Source of the DNA: JAXDLW01 sp050998755
GTDB lineage: Bacteria > Chloroflexota > Dormibacteria > DASZGP01
Length of the DNA: 64,000 bases
NCBI GenBank assembly: GCA_050998755.1
Contig: JBPCPW010000023.1
Location: forward strand, 21,994-85,993
Direction: 5' to 3'
A model generated the notes under the pieces. It saw nothing but the letters and a program-made list of their open reading frames with translations. It was not told where the DNA came from and did not search any database. Within the stretch, counting starts at the first letter, position 1; every line of letters begins with the position of its first letter. The position numbers and the translations under genes are program-made. Of the stretch, positions 56,893 to 64,000 are shown one piece after another.

Positions 56893-57156
56893 TTACCGCC
56901 GCATGATCACCTCGGTGAGGTCTCCTGTCGGGTAGCGCAGCGAGATAATCTGCAGGTCGCTGCCCCCGGCCCACCGCATAAAGTCGGTGGGGAAGCAAGC
57001 GTCATCACTGAGGATGCGCACCGTCTCACCGTCATCCCAGGTCTGCGCCGCCCGTGCCAACTCAAGGATAGGCTCCGGGTTGGGCATCCCGCGGAGGTCG
57101 AGGAACCCATCTGGCGGGGTGGCTCTGGGCAGAATGCTGAGAACAGGGATTTTCAT
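56893..57156 (-). CDS. TusA/SirA-like protein lacking the CPxP cysteine
   Basis: This 87-aa protein has the TusA-like two-layer fold pattern: GFLDLRGMPNPEPILELARA, then GETVRILSDDACFPTDFMRWA, and LTEVIMRR. In sulfur-relay TusA the second motif residue is Cys (CPxP); here it is Asn (NPEP). The only Cys lies in the second half (DDACFPTD), so a classical TusA sulfurtransfer role is doubtful. ATG 57156 is used; GTG 57165 is possible. It lies 60 nt upstream of the Usp gene and divergent from the DevS-like kinase, suggesting shared control. Confidence 0.72.
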   Translation of the reverse strand: MKIPVLSILPRATPPDGFLDLRGMPNPEPILELARAAQTWDDGETVRILSDDACFPTDFMRWAGGSDLQIISLRYPTGDLTEVIMRR

Positions 57157-57191
57157 GGATCTCACACTGGCCGGCGTTGCCGTAATTTTCT

Positions 57192-57207
57192 AGGGTCTCT
57201 GGACCCT
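57192..57207. promoter_or_regulatory. Perfect palindrome in a divergent promoter region
   Basis: AGGGTC-TCTG-GACCCT is a perfect inverted repeat with a 4-nt spacer, located between the TusA-like/Usp operon and the DevS/DevR-like operon. It resembles in size and place a NarL/DosR-family operator, but the sequence differs from the mycobacterial DosR box. Confidence 0.45.
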
Positions 57208-57330
57208 GCTTTCGCGGGCCCACCCGCGAGATTTGTCCATGCCGTCACCGCAGCAATGAAGCGCCCGGCTGCAAGCCAGTGGGATCATGCGTGGTGCGGT
57301 CGCCATCCCGCCGGGCTACATTTCTTCCCA

Positions 57331-58965
57331 ATGGACTGGGCTGAACGGCAGACCAAGCTGCTTGAAATTGGGATGACCCTGGCCGCTGAGCTGTCCCTGC
57401 CGCTGGTCCTGCAGCGGATCGTGGAGCTGGCGATCGAGCTGACCGGCGCCACGTACGGCGCGCTGGGGGTGCTGGGATCGGAGAGACGCATCAACGAGTT
57501 CATCACCGTGGGCATCACTGAAGAGGCCCGCGAGCGGATCGGGCACATCCCTGAAGGTCACGGCATCCTGGGCCTGTTGATCGATGAAGCCCAGCCCCTC
57601 CGCCTCAAGAACCTGGCCGGCCACCCGCAGTCAAGCGGGTTCCCGGCTCAGCACCCCCCGATGACCAGTTTCCTCGGGGCGCCCATACGGGCGCGGGGCA
57701 GGGTCTTCGGCAACATCTACCTGACTGACAAGAAGGACGCTGAGGAGTTCAGCCAGCAGGATGAGGACGCGCTGCTGGTGCTGGCTGCCCAGGCGGGCAT
57801 CGCCGTCGCCAACGCGAGGGTTTATGAGGAGAGCGTTCACCGGCAGCGTTCGCTGGAGGTGGTCCACGATCTCACAGAACGGATATTGGCCGGTGAACCG
57901 CTCGCCGGCATCCTCGGTAGCGTCGCTGCCAGCGCCCGCGAGCTGGTGGGAGCCGATGTCGCGATGATCGTGGGGCAGGCGTCGCCCGGCAACCCGTCGA
58001 CGGTCATGGTCGCCGACGGTTACGGCGCGGAAGCGCTTCGCTCGACCGTGGTGCCTTTCGGACAATCGATTTCTGGCGAGGTGATGCGCACCGGGCACCC
58101 CATTGTTGTCGAGGATGCCACCTCCCACCCCGACGCTTACCCTCCCATAACGGCCTCCGCCGAGATGGGGCCAACGATATTCGTGCCGCTGCGCCTGCGA
58201 GACCGGATCTTCGGGACGCTCTCGGTGGCCAACCGACGCGGCGGCAGCCTCTTCTCCGGTGAGGACCTCAAGCTGGTGCAGACATTCGCCAACCACGCCT
58301 CTGTCGCCATCGAGCAGGCGCGGTCTCGCGAGGCCCATGAACGACTGGCGCTGCTGGACGACCGCGAGCGCATCGGCCGTGAGCTGCATGATGGGGTGAT
58401 CCAGGCGCTCTTCGCGGTCGGGATGCGCCTCCAGAGCGCCGCCCTGGTCTCGACCGACCCGGATGTGCGCCAGCGGATGGAGGGGGCGGTGGAGGAAATT
58501 GACCGCACGATCCTGGACCTGCGCAACTACATCTTCGGTCTCCGCCCAACAATCCTTGATGACCAGGAGTTGGCCCAGGCCCTGACGGCGCTGGCTGACG
58601 ATTTCTCGACGCGGTCCGGGGTTGTCACCATTTCGGATGTCGACCCCGTGGTGGCGACGGCGTTGTCTCTGCTGAGTGGCGACATCGTGCAATTGGCGCG
58701 CGAGGCGCTGTCCAACGTGGGTCGTCACGCCGGCGCATCCACCTGCCGGCTCACGCTTCGGGCCGATGGTGCGGGCGCGGTCCTGGAGATCGACGATGAT
58801 GGACACGGATTTGACACCGCTCTCACCCAGACCGGCCGGGGCCTGGGCAACCTGCGCGCTCGCGCCGACCAGATCGGGAGCACCGGGGCGATCGCCTCAA
58901 CACCTGGCGAGGGAACCACGGTCACCATCCGCATCCCACTGCCGGTCGCTGCGGCCGCCCTATAG
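57331..58965 (+). CDS. GAF-GAF sensor histidine kinase, DevS/DosT-like
   Basis: This 544-aa cytoplasmic kinase has two GAF domains, then HisKA_3 (DDRERIGRELHDGVIQALFAVG, phospho-His near 350) and an HATPase with VQLAREALSNVGRHAGA and LEIDDDGHGFD. The GAF-A region reads GHPQSSGFPAQHPPMTSFLG; in mycobacterial DevS the His of this HPPM segment binds haem and senses O2, NO or CO, and the His (about residue 108) is conserved here. ATG 57331 has TACATT 8 nt upstream; the longer frame is not used. The response regulator follows 13 nt later. Confidence 0.85.
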   Translation: MDWAERQTKLLEIGMTLAAELSLPLVLQRIVELAIELTGATYGALGVLGSERRINEFITVGITEEARERIGHIPEGHGILGLLIDEAQPLRLKNLAGHPQSSGFPAQHPPMTSFLGAPIRARGRVFGNIYLTDKKDAEEFSQQDEDALLVLAAQAGIAVANARVYEESVHRQRSLEVVHDLTERILAGEPLAGILGSVAASARELVGADVAMIVGQASPGNPSTVMVADGYGAEALRSTVVPFGQSISGEVMRTGHPIVVEDATSHPDAYPPITASAEMGPTIFVPLRLRDRIFGTLSVANRRGGSLFSGEDLKLVQTFANHASVAIEQARSREAHERLALLDDRERIGRELHDGVIQALFAVGMRLQSAALVSTDPDVRQRMEGAVEEIDRTILDLRNYIFGLRPTILDDQELAQALTALADDFSTRSGVVTISDVDPVVATALSLLSGDIVQLAREALSNVGRHAGASTCRLTLRADGAGAVLEIDDDGHGFDTALTQTGRGLGNLRARADQIGSTGAIASTPGEGTTVTIRIPLPVAAAAL

Positions 58966-58978
58966 ATAGGAGATTGTC

Positions 58979-59638
58979 GTGGAAGAGAAGTTGCTCCGGG
59001 TGATGCTGGTGGACGACCATGAAGTGGTTCGTGACGGCGTGAAGTCCCTATTGCTCGCCGCCGGCGGGATGCTGATCGTTGGTGAGGCCGCCACCGTTCA
59101 CGAGGCGATTGAGGTGGCGGATCGCTCCTGGCCTGACGTGGTTGTCATGGATATCCGCCTGGCGGGGGGGAGCGGTATCGAGGCGACCAGGGAGATTCGT
59201 GCCCACCGCCCCGAAACCCGCGTTGTCATGCTGACCTCGTTCGCCGACGATGAAGCATTGTTCGCTTCGATCATGGCCGGAGCCTCGGGCTACGTTCTCA
59301 AGCAGGTGAAGGGCGACGACCTGGTCAGGGCGATCCAGGCGATCGGACGGGGGGAGAGCCTGCTCGATCCCAAGATGACCGGGAGCGTCCTGGCGCGGCT
59401 GCGCAAGGGAAAGCACCTGATGGAGGACGAGAAACTCGCACGCCTGTCCGCCCAGGAGGAGAAGATCCTCTCCCTGGTTGCTGATGGAAAGACCAACCGG
59501 GAGATTGGGGTCGACATGAACCTCGCCGAGAAAACGGTCAAGAACTACATGTCGAACATCCTTACCAAACTCGAGGTCGCCAGGCGCGCGGAGGCCGCCG
59601 CCTACCTGGCCACGCGGCGCCGCACTCCGGGTGATTGA
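58979..59638 (+). CDS. NarL/DevR-like response regulator
   Basis: This 219-aa regulator has a receiver (VMLVDDHEVVRDGVKSLL, Asp in VVVMDIRLAGGSGIEAT, Lys in YVLKQVKGDD) and a LuxR helix-turn-helix (LSAQEEKILSLVADGKTNREIG, then LAEKTVKNYMSNILTKLEVA). The sequence is close in layout to DevR/DosR, which controls dormancy genes such as Usp. GTG 58979 follows AGGAG at 6 nt. It is the partner of the adjacent GAF kinase. Nearby GGGTC/GACCC palindromes are possible targets. Confidence 0.9.
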   Translation: MEEKLLRVMLVDDHEVVRDGVKSLLLAAGGMLIVGEAATVHEAIEVADRSWPDVVVMDIRLAGGSGIEATREIRAHRPETRVVMLTSFADDEALFASIMAGASGYVLKQVKGDDLVRAIQAIGRGESLLDPKMTGSVLARLRKGKHLMEDEKLARLSAQEEKILSLVADGKTNREIGVDMNLAEKTVKNYMSNILTKLEVARRAEAAAYLATRRRTPGD

Positions 59639-59697
59639 TCTCTGAGTCGGTGATGGGTGCGCGCCGGTCGGCTCACGCTGACCAGGAATAGGCACCA

Positions 59698-59728
59698 GGT
59701 CCCTCTGGGTCCCCGAAAGCTAGGGACC
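59698..59728. repeat. Inverted repeat after the DevR-like gene
   Basis: GGTCCCT (59698-59704) and AGGGACC (59722-59728) form a 7-bp stem with a 17-nt loop containing another GGGTCCCC. It may be a weak terminator or an operator with the same core as the 57192 palindrome. Confidence 0.4.
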
Positions 59729-59816
59729 GTCGTCTCTATTCGCCTCCTCCTCGGTCGCTGAACCTGAAAAGAGCGAACAGCGAAATGCGCTCGCCGCCAC
59801 GAGGACGACCATTATT

Positions 59817-60517
59817 TTGATCACTGGAAATCGCCGCCGAATTGCCGCACTGCTCGGCCTGGCCACAGCGCTGGTGCTGGCCGCTTGCGGCCAGGCGTCC
59901 AGTTCCACCAGGACACCGAGCAGTGGTCCGACTGCGACCACCTCTTCGATGCCTGGGATGGGCACGCTGGGAACCAGCGTGGGCACCGCTGACCAGATGG
60001 ACGCCTCGATGGCGGCCTCGGTCAAGGCGTTCCCGGCCAAGACCGAAGGCGTGGGCGGCCAGCTACTGCAACCGGCGCTCCAGGCTGACGGGACCAAGCA
60101 GTATGAGCTCACGGCGAAGGTCACCCCATGGGAGGTTTCGGCCGGCCACGTGGTCCAGGCGTGGACCTACAACGGCACCGTCCCCGGCCCGACCATCCTC
60201 GTCAATATCGGGGACAGGGTGCGGGTGATCCTGCACAACAGGCTGCCGGAGTCGACCGTAATCCACTTCCACGGCCTGATCGTGCCCAACGCGATGGACG
60301 GAGTGCCCGACCTCACCCGCTGGTGGTCGCCAAGGACGGGTATGCCCTCCCGAACCCCTACCTGGCTGACACCGTCCTGGTGTCTCCCGGGGAGCGCTAC
60401 AGCGTTCTGATCCATGCCGACCAGCCCGGCGCGTGGGCCTGGCACTGCCACATCCTGACGCACGCCGAGTCGACGACTGGGATGTTTGGGATGGTCACCG
60501 CCCTGGTGGTCAAGTAG
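59817..60517 (+). pseudogene. Multicopper oxidase, internally deleted and frameshifted
   Basis: The N-terminal part (59817 to about 60320) encodes a lipoprotein signal (LVLAACGQ) and the first cupredoxin domain up to TVIHFHGLIVPNAMDGVPDLT. The C-terminal part, in another frame (to 60517), encodes VAKDGYALPNPYLADTVLVSPGERYSVLI and the type-1 site AWHCHILTHAESTTGMFGM. The middle cupredoxin region with the HSH motif is missing. The two halves meet near 60318-60325 in different frames, so no functional oxidase can be made as the sequence stands. Confidence 0.75.
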
Positions 60518-60536
60518 CAATTGTGATGGTCCCGGT

Positions 60537-60591
60537 CAGGTCTCCAAAGGTCCCCTCGCACTGGTGCCCTGAGGCCCTAACCGGAGACCTG
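60537..60591. repeat. Inverted repeat
   Basis: CAGGTCTCC (60537-60545) and GGAGACCTG (60583-60591) pair across 37 nt, between the multicopper oxidase remnant and the next gene. It may be a terminator-like structure or part of the decayed region. Confidence 0.4.
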
Positions 60592-60659
60592 GCGCGGCGA
60601 GATGCTGAGGGCAGAGAAAGACCAACGGACGGCATGTCCTCATTCAGAGGTAAAGCGTC

Positions 60660-61229
60660 ATGACCAACGGCATTCGTACCAGGATCTTCATCCTCCAGGC
60701 AGGTGCGATCGCGATCTTCGCGTTCTGCGCGCTGATCCTGCTCGCGGGCGGAACGTTCGTGCATGGGATGATCCGGGGCCAGCTCAACGCCCAGAAGATC
60801 AGCTTCCCGGCCGCGGGCAGCGCAGCCCTGAGTCCCACCGAGTTCCCGGACCTGCAGAAGTACGCGGGTCAACCGGTGGATGACGGCATCAAGGCTGAGG
60901 CCTATGCCAACGGCTTCATCGGCCGCCACTTGCAGGCGGTCGCGGGGGGCCAGACCTTCGCTCAGGTGAGCGCCCAGGCCCAGGCCAACCCCACCGACCC
61001 AAAACTGGCCGGGCAGGCCGCCACCCTGTTCAAGGGTGAGATGCTTGTCGGTACGCTGATGAACACCTACGGCTGGTGGACGGCGGGAACCTACGCCCTC
61101 TATGCCGGCGTCGGACTGGCAATCGCGACAGGCGCGATCCTGGTTGCGCTGCTGGTGGAGATCTACCTGGCGATCAAGGCCAGGGAGCCCCGCAGTGTGG
61201 CAGTCCCAAAGAAGGCTTTCGCCGCCTAA
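60660..61229 (+). CDS. Two-helix membrane protein of unknown function
   Basis: This 189-aa protein has an N-terminal helix (LQAGAIAIFAFCALILLAGG), an extracytoplasmic segment of about 110 residues with FPDLQKYAGQPVDDGIKAEA and ANGFIGRHLQAV, and a C-terminal helix (GTYALYAGVGLAIATGAILVALL). Such proteins occur in high-GC Gram-positives as conserved hypotheticals. GAGGTAAAG precedes ATG 60660. A good terminator follows. It sits downstream of the multicopper oxidase remnant. Confidence 0.68.
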   Translation: MTNGIRTRIFILQAGAIAIFAFCALILLAGGTFVHGMIRGQLNAQKISFPAAGSAALSPTEFPDLQKYAGQPVDDGIKAEAYANGFIGRHLQAVAGGQTFAQVSAQAQANPTDPKLAGQAATLFKGEMLVGTLMNTYGWWTAGTYALYAGVGLAIATGAILVALLVEIYLAIKAREPRSVAVPKKAFAA

Positions 61230-61251
61230 TAGGACCTGCCGTCCAGACTGG

Positions 61252-61281
61252 AAGGGCGACCCCCGGGTCGCCCTTTCTCTG
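61252..61281 (+). terminator. Rho-independent terminator
   Basis: AAGGGCGACC (61252-61261) and GGTCGCCCTT (61266-61275) form a 10-bp perfect stem with a CCCG loop and a following TCTCT. It ends the membrane-protein transcript just before the convergent panE-like gene. Confidence 0.85.
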
Positions 61282-61296
61282 CGTCAGTCGCGGTTG

Positions 61297-62220
61297 TCAG
61301 GCTCCGCTGCCCTTGGCGTGGATCGCGAGGATGTCAGCCACCGCGCGATTGAGCGGCGTCTCGATACCCACTTCCTGACCGAGCTCCACGACCCCCCCAG
61401 ACAGCCATCGCACTTCCAATCGGTTGCCGCGCTCAAGGTCATGGTGCATTGATGAGGTCATATCCGGCGAAACCCCGTCGGCGAACTCCAGGCGCTGCTC
61501 GGCAAAGTCCTCAGGCAACGGCACACCATGTGCGCGCCCGACGGCAACCACCTCCCGCATGATGTCCAGCATGAAGGCGCGAGATTGCGCGTTCTCACGA
61601 ATTGGGCCGATCGAAACCCGCATCGTCGTCGTGGTCGCAGACAGCCCGACCAGGAACACGAACTTCTCCCAGATCGCCCGACGGATGTCAGCGCTGATTT
61701 CTGCATTGATCCCGCCCGCCACGCAAGCCGAAAGAAGAGCATCGACGCGGGAGGAGCGGCGACCGTCGAACTCGCCGAGGATCAGGCGCTCCAACGGGCC
61801 GGTGCGCATGATCAGTCCCGGACTCGACAGCGTTGTCGCGACATACGCGACCCCTCCGATCAATCGATCGTCACCATACGCCGCACGCAGGAACGAGTCC
61901 TTTAAAACCCCGTTTTGAAATGACACCAAAGTCGTTTCTGGCCCGACCAGCGATCGGACCTGGTGCAGCGCACCCTCGGTGTCCCAGAGCTTTACGCACA
62001 GCATCACCAGATCAACCACTCCGATTTCGTTGGCATCATCCGTCGCCCGGACATGCTCGAGATGGATCGGTTCGGGACCGCCCTCAATGCGGAGCCCCGT
62101 CTGCTGCAAGGCTTTGAGATGAGCGCCACGTGCGATGAAGGTAACCTCAGCGCCACCCCTGGCCAACAAAGCGCCGAAATACCCGCCAAGGCCGCCCGAT
62201 CCCATGATTGCCACACGCAT
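61297..62220 (-). CDS. 2-dehydropantoate 2-reductase (PanE/ApbA family)
   Basis: This 307-aa NADPH enzyme family reduces ketopantoate in pantothenate synthesis. Motifs: VAIMGSGGLGGYFGALLARGG at the N-terminus, VKLWDTEGAL, VSFQNGV (near the catalytic Lys of related enzymes), and IWEKFVFLVGLSATTTTM. MTSSMHHDLERGNRLEV is the conserved C-terminal substrate segment. ATG 62220 has TAGAAG 5 nt upstream; GTG 62226 is possible. Because several paralogues exist in many genomes, exact substrate is uncertain. Confidence 0.85.
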   Translation of the reverse strand: MRVAIMGSGGLGGYFGALLARGGAEVTFIARGAHLKALQQTGLRIEGGPEPIHLEHVRATDDANEIGVVDLVMLCVKLWDTEGALHQVRSLVGPETTLVSFQNGVLKDSFLRAAYGDDRLIGGVAYVATTLSSPGLIMRTGPLERLILGEFDGRRSSRVDALLSACVAGGINAEISADIRRAIWEKFVFLVGLSATTTTMRVSIGPIRENAQSRAFMLDIMREVVAVGRAHGVPLPEDFAEQRLEFADGVSPDMTSSMHHDLERGNRLEVRWLSGGVVELGQEVGIETPLNRAVADILAIHAKGSGA

Positions 62221-62368
62221 GCGCACTTCTACCAGAGCGCCTCCAAGCAGGGTATGTCAGGGTCCCCTGCGACCTGTGTGGGCGTTCCGCGAACATGACT
62301 GGAGTCGGGGGCGCTGATGGAGCAGTTACGAACGGGGACGTCGCGATCCTGCTCTGGCTTGGCAGCCC

Positions 62369-62550
62369 TCAGCGGAGCTCCTCGGCCAGCGCGACGATGA
62401 TGCCCGCGGGGCCGCGGAGGAAGCAGAGCCGGTAGATGCTCTCGTACTGCGCCACCTCGCCGAGTAGTTCGGCAGCCCTAGAGCGTCGCACCGTCACGGT
62501 TGGCAGATCCAGGGAGACCGCATACGGGACCTCTTCGCCTAGGGACCGCG
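62369..62550 (-). pseudogene. C-terminal remnant of a small VOC/glyoxalase-like gene
   Basis: On the minus strand the frame encodes VAQYESIYRLCFLRGPAGII then VALAEELR and stop, the typical end of a glyoxalase/bleomycin-resistance (VOC) protein. Upstream the frame meets a TGA near 62557 without a start and without the N-terminal half. It abuts the divergent ArsR-like remnant. Confidence 0.5.
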
Positions 62551-62556
62551 ATCACC

Positions 62557-62932
62557 ATGAACCAGCCACCCGATGACGACGAACTCTGGGAAGCGATGGC
62601 TGATCCGACGCGCCGCAAACTGCTCGATCTGCTGGTTGCCCGCGGTCAGTCAACGGCGACGACGCTCACCACGGAATGCCCGTCAGTCGACAGGCGATAT
62701 CCAAACACCTCGCGCTCCTGCTGCGGGTTGGCCTTATCGAGGGGCACCGTCAGGGACGCGAGGTCCGCTACCAGGTCGTGAACAACGCCTGGCCGAGGCG
62801 ACGGGGGCGCTGTCCCAGGTCGCCGCCCGTTGGGACCGCCGCCTCCGAGCGATCAATCTACTAGCTGAGCAGGCCCACGCCGCCGATCGTGCGACGAGCG
62901 CGGAGGTATCGTCCAAACATGACCCTGGTTGA
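62557..62932 (+). pseudogene. ArsR-family regulator with two frameshifts
   Basis: Three frames together give an ArsR winged helix: MNQPPDDDELWEAMADPTRR and KLLDLLVARGQSTATTLT in the first, MPVSRQAISKHLALLLRVGL in the second (from about 62676), and LAEATGALSQVAARWDRRLR in the third (from about 62794). Each shift can be explained by one missing or extra base (the second by a lost C in GCCCTG). As it stands the gene is broken; sequencing error is possible. Confidence 0.72.
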
Positions 62933-62959
62933 CGTTGTCCGCCAGGCTGGGTGAGGCTC

Positions 62960-63421
62960 AACTCTTCAACTACTTCATTTCTGAGACGCCTGGCGAGCCC
63001 GGCGCTGACCGACGCAAGCGCGGACTTTGAGCACCTCCGCTGGTTCTGGTTGCCGCACGAGGTCGGGGCCACGGCGGAGGTCCGACTTGCGTAGGCACAC
63101 GTCGCGGAGCGCGCCCTGGGCCAGACTACGCCATCACAGGAGACGGCGCTTCGATATCTTCCCGCCGGTGGCACCGTCATCGACGTCGGCTGTGGTCCGG
63201 GTGCCGCCTCGTTGCCGCTTGGGAAGCGCGCCTCGCAGTTGGTGGGGGTTGACGAATCCAGCCGCTTCCTGGCCGAGTTTCGCCGGCGGGCCGAGGGGCT
63301 GGTGAACAGCGTGTTGAGCGTCGAGGGCCGCTGGCCCGACGTCGCGGATAAGGTCCAGCCTGCTGACGTCGTGGTGTGCGCCAATGTCGCGTATAACGTG
63401 CCGGACCTCCGACCCCGGCCG
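62960..63421 (+). pseudogene. SAM-dependent methyltransferase remnant
   Basis: Reading frames encode TALRYLPAGGTVIDVGCGPG (motif I of class I methyltransferases), LVGVDESSRFLAEFRRRAEG, and PADVVVCANVAYNVPDL. An in-frame TAG at 63092-63094 interrupts the upstream part, and homology stops at about 63420, where the opposing gene ends. No full-length protein is possible. Confidence 0.65.
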
Positions 63422-64000
63422 TTACGGGAGGGCCGCCGGTTCAGCGACTCTCCTGGCCCGCGTGTAGGTGGTCTGGAGGAGCGCCTCGCCCATGGTGGCG
63501 CCAGGGCCCCGGCGTGCCGCCACCACGTAGAGCGCCAGGCTAAGCAGCAGGATCACCGCCTGCTGGAGCAACGGTGGGCCAAACCCATGGGGGAGCAGCC
63601 GTTCGACGATCTCCCAGACGGCGATGACCACGCCGGTCAAAACGGCGAGGTCGATCACGATCGCCAGCGCTGATCGAAGGGGTCGCGGGGTGCGGGTGAG
63701 GCCTGAGTCTGATGAATGTGGCACTCTGCGCACCGCCAGGAAGGCGCCCACAATGCACACCACCAGGATCACCGCCTGCACCACCAGCATGGCGGCACGA
63801 TCGAAGAAGCGCTGCGCCGGGATGCCGACCGCCGCGCCAATGGCCACGTAGAACAGGACCCACATGACGGTTGCGGGAACCAGCGCGACCACGAACCTGC
63901 GTCTCTCGACCCTCAGGGCACCCGCGACCAGCGTGGTGTAGATCCGTAGCCCCGGGGGCAGCCGGGTGGGCCCCAGGGCCAGCCCCCCCGACAGCTTCCT
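63422..64000 (-). CDS. DedA-like membrane protein with RDD-like C-terminus, 5' partial
   Basis: The frame is open to the window end, so the N-terminus is missing. The visible start RLPPGLRIYTTLVAGALRVERRRFVV matches the DedA re-entrant loop (RFxPGxRxxxxxxAGxxRM). Helices follow (VMWVLFYVAIGAAVG, AMLVVQAVILVVCIVGAFLA). The last 80 residues look like an RDD domain (ALAIVIDLAVLTGVVIAVWE, YVVAARRGPGATMGEALLQ), so this may be a DedA-RDD fusion. DedA proteins act as lipid flippases in envelope biogenesis. The fusion reading is less certain than the DedA part. Confidence 0.65.
   Translation of the reverse strand, partial: RKLSGGLALGPTRLPPGLRIYTTLVAGALRVERRRFVVALVPATVMWVLFYVAIGAAVGIPAQRFFDRAAMLVVQAVILVVCIVGAFLAVRRVPHSSDSGLTRTPRPLRSALAIVIDLAVLTGVVIAVWEIVERLLPHGFGPPLLQQAVILLLSLALYVVAARRGPGATMGEALLQTTYTRARRVAEPAALP

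Overview
High-GC chromosomal DNA with almost no intergenic space, short co-directional gene runs and frequent 4-nt stop/start overlaps. The gene content fits a free-living, Gram-positive-like terrestrial bacterium: HspR-type MerR regulators, OtsA/OtsB trehalose synthesis, an InhA-like enoyl reductase, a mycobacterial-type fused acyl-CoA reductase, a sortase with surface substrates, Tat-exported oxidoreductases and a DevS/DevR-like sensor pair. The composition and gene mix would suit Actinomycetota or a neighbouring soil lineage such as Candidatus Dormibacterota. This placement is inference; no rRNA is present. Many genes have no Shine-Dalgarno sequence but carry a TANNNT box 5-8 nt before the start codon, which points to widespread leaderless transcription.

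Layout. 1-3.5 kb: otsA (5' end outside the window), otsB, and two HspR-like regulators flanking a lone receiver-domain protein. 3.5-7.1 kb: a promoter followed closely by a terminator (possible small RNA), a class A penicillin-binding protein, two DsrE-like proteins and an Rrf2 regulator. 7.1-12.4 kb (minus strand): a six-gene run of Tat-exported sulfite-oxidase-like molybdoenzyme, cytochrome b561-like subunit, two CBS-domain proteins and two ArnT/PMT-type glycosyltransferases. 12.4-20.5 kb: zinc-ribbon proteins, tRNA-Gln, gltX with a coupled membrane protein, then a sortase with two probable wall/membrane substrates. 20.9-21.8 kb: tRNA-Glu abutted by a partly duplicated HNH endonuclease gene. 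21.8-34.2 kb: drug exporter, quinone oxidoreductase, Tat amine oxidase, acyl-CoA reductase, HisN-like phosphatase, an apparent selenoprotein (in-frame UGA with a SECIS-like hairpin), PQQ-type sugar dehydrogenase, FabI, cupredoxin, a primary-type sigma factor and a PPOX enzyme. 34.2-39.2 kb: polysaccharide deacetylase, PlsC-like acyltransferase, small proteins and a large secreted protein of unknown function. 39.5-46.0 kb: an adenosylcobalamin-dependent ribonucleotide reductase carrying three inteins, preceded by two NrdR boxes. 46-50 kb: a two-component system and a MacB-like ABC exporter. 50-57 kb: M50-like protein, SDR, CMD-family protein, pyruvate kinase, exonuclease III, Usp and TusA-like proteins. 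57.3-59.6 kb: a DevS/DevR-like two-component system. 59.8-64 kb: a decayed stretch (multicopper oxidase, VOC, ArsR and methyltransferase remnants) around intact panE-like and membrane-protein genes, ending in a partial DedA-like gene.

The two most notable items are the candidate Sec-containing peroxiredoxin-like protein at 29319-29954 and the triple-intein nrdJ. Two of those inteins sit directly in front of catalytic cysteines, and one has an AT-rich flank that looks like a homing footprint. All calls come from reading the sequence; no database search was run.
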